Positions 7,946 through 12,721 of a stretch of DNA of 12,721 nucleotides are shown here, piece after piece. This DNA is from Thermoplasmata archaeon (lineage in GTDB: Archaea; Thermoplasmatota; DAOVMN01): assembly GCA_030630685.1 (NCBI GenBank), contig DAOVMN010000022.1, positions 1-12,721 on the forward strand, read 5' to 3'. The notes beneath the pieces are model-generated. The model saw nothing but the letters and a program-made list of their open reading frames with translations, was not told the DNA's origin and made no database searches. Position 1 is the stretch's first letter; each line of letters starts with the position of its first letter. Both the position numbers and the translations under genes were made by a program.

Positions 7946-8053
7946 GCGAAATGTGAATCCTGATTCAAAACTTTTAATTATAACTTCCGAAGTGAGCCAC
8001 CTTCGATTATAACCCTATCTATTTGCCGATATTCAGGAGGCATACCTACGGGC
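7946..8053 (+). promoter_or_regulatory. Promoter and leader of the pycB-pycA operon
   Basis: CAAAACTTTTAATTATAA (7966-7983) is a good archaeal BRE/TATA candidate and shares the AAACTTTTA core with the aglB promoter. A second AT-rich word, GATTATAACC (about 8004-8013), is a weaker choice because initiation from it would fall on the ribosome binding site. AGGAGG (8035-8040) is a strong Shine-Dalgarno, but it sits 13 bases before the GTG start, which is longer than usual. Confidence 0.5.
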
Positions 8054-9835
8054 GTGAAACTGACCGACACCATATTCAGGGACGCACATCAATCACTCCT
8101 TGTCACACGGATGAGAACGAGAGATATGCTGCCCATCGCAGAGAAAATGAACGAGATCGACTGGTTCTCCCTTGAGGTCTGGGGAGGGGCAACATTTGAC
8201 GTGGCCATCCGTTATTTGAACGAGGATCCCTGGGATAGGATAAGGTCACTGAAGAAGGCCATGCCCGACATACCGATGCAGATGCTTCTCAGGGGCCAGA
8301 ATATAGTGGGATACCACAACTATCCGGACGATATCCTCATCAAATTCGTGGAAAGGGCCGCTGCTAACGGGGTGGACATCTTTCGAATATTCGATGCGCT
8401 CAACGACATCAGGAACCTCGAGGTGGCCATAAAGACCGCAAAGAAGTGCGATTCTCATGTCCAGGGCTGCATCTCCTATACGATCTCTCCGGTGCACACC
8501 GTGGAGAAGTTCGCTGACTTCGCCGTGAAACTGGCCGAACTTGAAGTGGATTCCATCTGCATCAAGGATATGGCAGGTATGATCACACCAAGGGCTGCCT
8601 ATAAACTGATCAAGGGGATCAAGAAAGAAGTCAACCTTCCAGTGAACCTTCACACCCACAGCACAAGCGGAATGGCACTCATGACCTATTTTTCTGCTGC
8701 GGAAGCCGGTGTGGACATCCTTGACACTGCCATCTCCCCGCTGAGCGGAGGCACATCTCAACCACCCTGTGAATCTGTCATTGCCGGATTCGAAGGCACC
8801 CCCTATGATACGGGTATCGATATCCAAGACCTCACGGAGATCGTAGAGTATTTCCGCAAGCTCAAGGAGAAGTACAGGGGTGTTCTTGACCCGATATCCG
8901 AGAGAGTGGATACCAGGGTGCTCATCTATCAGGTGCCCGGTGGGATGTTCTCCAACCTGGTTGACCAGTTGAAGAAACAGAACGCACTGGACAGGCTCGA
9001 GGATGTGCTCAGGGAGATCCCGAAGGTGCGAAAGGAACTGGGTTACCCGCCTCTTGTCACCCCGACATCGCAGGTTGTTGGTGTTCAGGGAGTGGTGAAT
9101 GTCCTCACGGGGAAGAGATACAGTGTGATATCGGAGGAAACCAAGAAATATGTGAAAGGAATGTACGGTAAGACCCCGGCCCCCGTGGACCCGGAGATCA
9201 AGAAAATTATCATCGGGGACGAAAAACCAATCACCTGCAGGCCCGCGGACATGCTCGAGCCTGAGTGGGAAAGGAGAAAGAAGGAACTGGCAGAGATAAA
9301 AGATAAGAATGGCGAGCCAATCGAGACCACGGATGAGAATGTCCTCATATATTCGATATTTCCGGTTGTGGGAGCAACGTTCCTGAAGAGGGAGGCAGTG
9401 GAAGAATCGTTTGAACCCCATAAGCCGGCTGAAAAATCAAAGGGACCGTCGAAGCCAAAGGAGAAACCAAAGGAAAGGCCGGCAGAGGCTCCGGCAGTTG
9501 GTATACCCACCGAGTTCAAGGTCGAGGTCGATGGTGAGGAGTTCGAGGTGAAAATAGAACCTAAAGGGGGTTTTGTCGCACTCGGACCAGGAGAAAAGGA
9601 AACGAAAACAACTCCGGAGATACCAAATCCGGTGAAGGTTCCCATGGGGGGACTTATTACCCAGATCAAAGTAAATGTGGGAGACAAAGTGAAAAAGGGT
9701 GATATATTGGCAGTTCTTGAGGCCATGAAGATGGAGAACAACATAGAATCAAAAATCGATGGAGAGGTTAATGTGATCCTTGTCTCCGAAGGTAAATCCG
9801 TGGAAAAGAATGATACCATAATTGGCATAGTCTAA
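8054..9835 (+). CDS. pycB: Pyruvate carboxylase subunit B (carboxyltransferase plus biotin carrier)
   Basis: Takes carboxyl from carboxybiotin made by PycA and adds it to pyruvate, giving oxaloacetate in the cytosol. Residues 1-275 form the DRE-TIM (HMGL-like) barrel. RDAHQS gives the metal ligand D10, followed by VWGGATFD (42-49) and LLRGQN with the substrate arginine R80. K171 in KDMAG corresponds to the carbamylated metal-bridging lysine, and H200 and H202 in NLHTHS are metal ligands. A conserved PYC/OADA domain follows to about 440, then a Lys/Pro/Glu-rich flexible linker (452-485) and a biotinyl domain (525-593) with biotinylation site K559 in AMKMEN. The length of 593 is near the family norm (about 570-600). 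The GTG start gives MKLTDTIFRDAHQS, matching the usual N-terminus. Oxaloacetate decarboxylase alpha is the close alternative; the adjacent biotin carboxylase and the absence of beta/gamma membrane subunits favour PycB. Confidence 0.93.
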   Translation: MKLTDTIFRDAHQSLLVTRMRTRDMLPIAEKMNEIDWFSLEVWGGATFDVAIRYLNEDPWDRIRSLKKAMPDIPMQMLLRGQNIVGYHNYPDDILIKFVERAAANGVDIFRIFDALNDIRNLEVAIKTAKKCDSHVQGCISYTISPVHTVEKFADFAVKLAELEVDSICIKDMAGMITPRAAYKLIKGIKKEVNLPVNLHTHSTSGMALMTYFSAAEAGVDILDTAISPLSGGTSQPPCESVIAGFEGTPYDTGIDIQDLTEIVEYFRKLKEKYRGVLDPISERVDTRVLIYQVPGGMFSNLVDQLKKQNALDRLEDVLREIPKVRKELGYPPLVTPTSQVVGVQGVVNVLTGKRYSVISEETKKYVKGMYGKTPAPVDPEIKKIIIGDEKPITCRPADMLEPEWERRKKELAEIKDKNGEPIETTDENVLIYSIFPVVGATFLKREAVEESFEPHKPAEKSKGPSKPKEKPKERPAEAPAVGIPTEFKVEVDGEEFEVKIEPKGGFVALGPGEKETKTTPEIPNPVKVPMGGLITQIKVNVGDKVKKGDILAVLEAMKMENNIESKIDGEVNVILVSEGKSVEKNDTIIGIV

Positions 9836-9840
9836 GGTGG
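9834..9840 (+). promoter_or_regulatory. Ribosome binding site of pycA
   Basis: AAGGTGG overlaps the pycB stop codon and sits five bases before ATG 9846. This favours that start over GTG 9837, which lies inside the RBS, and over ATG 9843, which is too close. Confidence 0.6.
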
Positions 9841-9845
9841 TTATG

Positions 9846-11327
9846 ATGACCGAGGAAGGCTTCATCAACAAGGTATTGGTAGCTAATCGCGGGGAGATAG
9901 CGATCCGTGTGATGCGGGGGTGCAGAGAGTTCGGGATAAGTACGGTAGCCGTATATTCCGATGCTGACAGGAACGCCCTGTTCAAGCGATATGCCGACGA
10001 GGCCTACAACATCGGGAAGCCTCCTGCAACCATGTCCTATCTCAACATAGACCGGATAGTCGGGGTAGCAGTTAAGGCCGGTGCAGAGGCCATTCATCCA
10101 GGTTACGGATTCCTTGCAGAGAATGCGGAGTTCGCGCGAAAGATCGAGAAGGCAGGAATCGTCTTCATGGGCCCACCACCTCAAGCAATCGAGGCCATGG
10201 GGAGCAAGATCGACTCCAAGAAGACCATGAAGGCCGCAGGTGTACCCGTGATCCCGGGAGTGGAGAAAGGAATAACGGACCCGGAAGAGGCAAAGGACAT
10301 CGCAGCGCAGATCGGCTACCCTGTCATGCTCAAGGCCTCGGCCGGAGGCGGTGGAATCGGCATGACCGTGGTCCATGACGAGGCACATTTGGCAAAGGCT
10401 CTTGATTCCACACAAAGGATCGCTAAAGCCACGTTCGGAGATGGGACGGTTTTCCTTGAGAAGTACCTCGACGAGCCCAGGCACATCGAGTTCCAGATAC
10501 TATCTGATACCCATGGGCACGATATCCATGTGCGTGAGCGGGAGTGCTCGATCCAGAGACGACACCAGAAGGTGGTGGAGGAGACCCCGTCTCCGGTTAT
10601 AACAGAGGAGCTCAGGGAACGTATGGGCAAAGCCGCGGTCATGGCAGCCAAGGCCGTTGATTACAGAAGCGCAGGCACAGTGGAGTTCATGTATTCCAAG
10701 GGTGATTTCTATTTCCTTGAGATGAACACCCGCCTCCAGGTGGAGCACCCGATCACCGAGATGATCACTAATGTGGACCTCGTGAAGGAGCAGCTCAGGG
10801 TCGCATCGGGCATGGAGCTCGGCTATACCCAGGACGAAATAAAGGGCAACGGCTGGGCAATAGAGGCAAGGATAAACGCAGAGGACACCATGACTTTCCT
10901 TCCTGCTCCTGGAAAAATAACCCGCTATGCCGAGCCCGGAGGCCCGGGTGTAAGGATCGACAGCGGGGTGTACATGGGCTACGAGATCCCGCCTTTCTAT
11001 GACTCCCTGATAGCCAAGCTGATCGCCTGGGGAAGGGATCGAAAGGAGGCCATTGCCCGACTGGACAGGGCACTCTTCGAGTACGAGATCAGGGGTGTGA
11101 AGACCAACATCCTGCTCCACAGGGTCATCCTCAGGGAGCCCGCCTTCATCGAGGGAAGGCTAACAACCCACTTCATCCAGGATTACGACATCCAGAAGAA
11201 GGTTGCGGAAGCAATGAAGGAGGAGAAAGCGAATAGCTTGGGTAGGGCCAGGGCTGCGGCGATAGCCGCGGTGGGTGTGTACGTGAATGCTGCTGCGCAG
11301 GCTCGGGCGCAAAATATGAAGGGGTAG
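9846..11327 (+). CDS. pycA: Pyruvate carboxylase subunit A (biotin carboxylase)
   Basis: ATP- and bicarbonate-dependent carboxylation of the biotin carried by PycB. The 493 residues comprise the N-terminal biotin-carboxylase domain (VLVANRGEIA, 10-19), the ATP-grasp domain and the C-terminal BC domain. Residues aligning to the E. coli AccC active site with an offset of +4 are present: K163 in KAS, the glycine loop AGGGGIGM (166-173), H213 in RHIEFQ, K242 in RRHQKVVEE, E280, E292 in EMNTRLQVEHP, R296, E300 and R342. The end is an Ala-rich helix (from about 455) typical of the archaeal subunit. ATG 9846 is chosen for its RBS spacing; GTG 9837 or ATG 9843 would add one to three residues. It follows pycB by 10 bases, so the two are co-transcribed. 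Acetyl-/propionyl-CoA carboxylase BC subunits look similar, but the partner gene settles the role. Confidence 0.94.
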   Translation: MTEEGFINKVLVANRGEIAIRVMRGCREFGISTVAVYSDADRNALFKRYADEAYNIGKPPATMSYLNIDRIVGVAVKAGAEAIHPGYGFLAENAEFARKIEKAGIVFMGPPPQAIEAMGSKIDSKKTMKAAGVPVIPGVEKGITDPEEAKDIAAQIGYPVMLKASAGGGGIGMTVVHDEAHLAKALDSTQRIAKATFGDGTVFLEKYLDEPRHIEFQILSDTHGHDIHVRERECSIQRRHQKVVEETPSPVITEELRERMGKAAVMAAKAVDYRSAGTVEFMYSKGDFYFLEMNTRLQVEHPITEMITNVDLVKEQLRVASGMELGYTQDEIKGNGWAIEARINAEDTMTFLPAPGKITRYAEPGGPGVRIDSGVYMGYEIPPFYDSLIAKLIAWGRDRKEAIARLDRALFEYEIRGVKTNILLHRVILREPAFIEGRLTTHFIQDYDIQKKVAEAMKEEKANSLGRARAAAIAAVGVYVNAAAQARAQNMKG

Positions 11328-11400
11328 ATTTTTCTGCTTTTGTGGGGGGGTTTTACTGCACCCATTTTTGCATTTTATCTGGATGAATTTTTCGCCTCCA
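11328..11400 (+). terminator. T-rich termination region after pycA
   Basis: Immediately after the pycA stop the plus strand has repeated T tracts (ATTTTTC, CTTTTG, GGTTTTAC, CATTTTTGC, CATTTTATC, AATTTTTCG), the usual form of archaeal intrinsic terminators. No stable hairpin is apparent. Confidence 0.55.
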
Positions 11401-11456
11401 AAACCAAAGATATTTATTCAATGTCTGTCCTCTGCATGTCGTCTAAGGTGAATTAG
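11401..11456 (+). promoter_or_regulatory. Promoter and RBS of the beta-helix protein gene
   Basis: ACCAAAGATATTTATTC (about 11403-11419) fits BRE plus TATA. Initiation would fall near 11435-11440 and leave a leader of about 20 bases containing AAGGTGA (11445-11451), an archaeal Shine-Dalgarno correctly placed before ATG 11457. Confidence 0.55.
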
Positions 11457-12721
11457 ATGACCAACAGATTGCTAAATATACTCATCCTTGCCTTTCTCGG
11501 CTTGATGATACTGTTCCTCCTGAGCGCACGTTCTGGAGAGGCACGGATTATCACGGTGGATGATGACGGACCCGCGAACCACTCAAAAATTCAGGATGCC
11601 ATCGATGCGGCGGAGGAGGGGGACACTATCAGAGTATATGAAGGCATGTATTATGAGAATGTGGTTGTGAATAAATCTGTGAGCGTGATCGGGAACGGCT
11701 CTGCAAATACCACGATTGACGGCAGAGGAGATGGGGAGGTGGTGAAGATTACTGTTGATTGGTGCAATGTCAGTGGGTTTAACGTGACTGAAAGTGGGAA
11801 TTTAAATGCCGGTATAGAAGTGAGATCGAATAGCAACACTCTCTCCAACAACACCTGCTCTAACAACTACTACGGCATCTACCTCTGGGACTCCGTGAAC
11901 AACACACTCACCAACAACAACTGCTCCAACAACAACTACCACGGCATCCGCCTCTATTTATCCTCCAACTGCACACTCACGAACAACACATGCTCCTCGA
12001 ACAACTACCGCGGCATCTACCTCGACTCCTCCAGCGACTGCACAATCACGAACAACACATGCTCTTCGAATAACCACCACGGCATCTACCTCTACAAATC
12101 CAGCGACTGCACATTCACGAACAACACATGCTCCTCGAACAACTACTACGGCATCTACCTCAGGTATTCCAGCAACAACACGCTGACGAACAACACCGCT
12201 TCGAACAACTACTACGGCATCTACCTCTACTACTACTCCAGCGACTGCACAATCAAGAACAACACATGCTCCTCGAACAACCGGTACGGCATCTCCCTCG
12301 ATTCCTCCAGCGACTGCACAATCGAGAAAAACACCATGAATGAGAACGGCATTTACATATCCGGCAGCCTTGAAAACTGGAACTCGCATACCATAGACAC
12401 AACAAACATGGTTAATGGGAAGCCCGTGTATTATTACAAAAACGTTACAGGTTTTACTGTTCCCTACGGAGCTGGGCAGGTTATCCTGGCAAACTGTACC
12501 TGGATAAATGTGGAGAACCAGAACTGCAGCAATAGCTCGGTTGGGATATTGGTTGGTTACTCTTCCAATATCACACTCACGAACAACACATGCTCAGAGA
12601 ACAACTACGACAGCATCAGCCTCGACTCCTCCAGAAACTGTACAATCGAGAACAACACATGCAAGAACAACTACTACGGCATCTACCTCTCCTGGTCCGA
12701 CGACTGCACACTCGTGAGCAA
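11457..12721 (+). CDS. Secreted NosD-like parallel beta-helix surface protein, partial (3' end outside window)
   Basis: 421 codons are present. The N-terminus is a hydrophobic export signal (residues 4-23, NRLLNILILAFLGLMILFLL, with a polar region ending near SGEA). Residues 31-90 carry the usual opening of such proteins (IITVDDDGPA, IQDAIDAAEEGDTIRVYEG, SVIGNG, TTIDG). From about 115 to 295 follow right-handed beta-helix coils of 23 residues of the form SSDCTITNNTCSSNNYYGIYL. Residues 300-360 are a different segment (VNGKPVYYYKN, VILANCTW), and coils resume at about 363. Nearly every coil has an N-N-T sequon and most have one or two Cys. The substrate, if any, is unknown; NosD-type helices include carbohydrate-binding, adhesive and structural surface proteins, and nothing supports a copper role here. 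The start has a good RBS and promoter. The beta-helix assignment is firm, the role is not. Confidence 0.88.
   Translation, partial: MTNRLLNILILAFLGLMILFLLSARSGEARIITVDDDGPANHSKIQDAIDAAEEGDTIRVYEGMYYENVVVNKSVSVIGNGSANTTIDGRGDGEVVKITVDWCNVSGFNVTESGNLNAGIEVRSNSNTLSNNTCSNNYYGIYLWDSVNNTLTNNNCSNNNYHGIRLYLSSNCTLTNNTCSSNNYRGIYLDSSSDCTITNNTCSSNNHHGIYLYKSSDCTFTNNTCSSNNYYGIYLRYSSNNTLTNNTASNNYYGIYLYYYSSDCTIKNNTCSSNNRYGISLDSSSDCTIEKNTMNENGIYISGSLENWNSHTIDTTNMVNGKPVYYYKNVTGFTVPYGAGQVILANCTWINVENQNCSNSSVGILVGYSSNITLTNNTCSENNYDSISLDSSRNCTIENNTCKNNYYGIYLSWSDDCTLVS
11815..12340 (+). repeat. Tandem 69-bp coding repeats (beta-helix coils)
   Basis: The word GGCATC recurs at 11874, 11943, 12012, 12081, 12150, 12216 and 12288, giving periods of 69, 69, 69, 69, 66 and 72 bases (23 residues with one single-codon loss and one single-codon gain). 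Units share long near-identical words such as AACAACACATGCTCCTCGAA and AACTACTACGGCATCTACCT. Further units follow at about 12560-12721. In-frame, so this is protein repeat structure and not CRISPR. Confidence 0.85.

Noticed and set aside
8246..9421. 391-codon minus-strand frame over pycB
   Set aside because: Antisense to a fully conserved enzyme; His- and Leu-rich low-quality translation typical of a shadow frame.
8054..9835. Oxaloacetate decarboxylase alpha subunit (sodium pump)
   Set aside because: No beta or gamma membrane subunit nearby, and a biotin carboxylase follows in the same operon, which fits pyruvate carboxylase better. The sequence alone cannot fully exclude it.
11815..12340. 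CRISPR-like regular repeats
   Set aside because: The period is 69 bases with no distinct spacers, repeat variation follows codons, and the frame stays open throughout.
11958..12389. Minus-strand frame with repeated VVRGACVV-type units
   Set aside because: Its periodicity is just the complement of the 69-bp beta-helix coils; the plus frame has a signal peptide, RBS and a known fold.

Overview
This looks like an archaeal chromosome fragment, most likely a euryarchaeon and possibly Thermoplasmata. The evidence is an AglB-type oligosaccharyltransferase with the archaeal/eukaryotic STT3 motifs, a two-subunit (PycA/PycB) pyruvate carboxylase, BRE/TATA-like promoters, GGTG or GGAGG ribosome binding sites, T-tract terminators, and large N-glycosylation-sequon-rich secreted proteins. 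The phylum placement is inference; there is no rRNA or other marker here.

Layout: (1) 1-360, minus strand, the 5' part of a single-pass membrane protein with a calcium-loop (TSP3-like) motif, cut by the window edge. (2) 442-684, a hairpin-forming dispersed repeat. (3) 724-7617, minus strand, one giant gene of 2297 codons: an AglB oligosaccharyltransferase continued by about twelve prealbumin-like/carboxypeptidase-regulatory-like beta-sandwich domains, two further Ig-like domains and a C-terminal membrane anchor. (4) 7618-8053, a divergent promoter region carrying small hairpins and a second copy of the dispersed repeat. (5) 8054-11327, plus strand, the operon pycB-pycA. (6) 11328-11456, T-rich terminator followed by a promoter. 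(7) 11457 to the window end, plus strand, a secreted NosD-type parallel beta-helix protein made of near-identical 23-residue coils, cut by the window edge.

How the genes relate: pycB and pycA together make a biotin-dependent carboxylase that converts pyruvate to oxaloacetate for anaplerosis and biosynthesis. AglB transfers lipid-linked glycan to Asn-X-Ser/Thr on exported proteins. The beta-helix protein carries about one sequon per coil and is a plausible AglB substrate, as is AglB's own extracellular tail. The carboxylase and the surface genes have no obvious functional link and appear to be neighbours by chance.

The most unusual item is the giant OST with its array of extracellular domains. 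The two same-orientation repeat copies that flank it are the next most notable feature.
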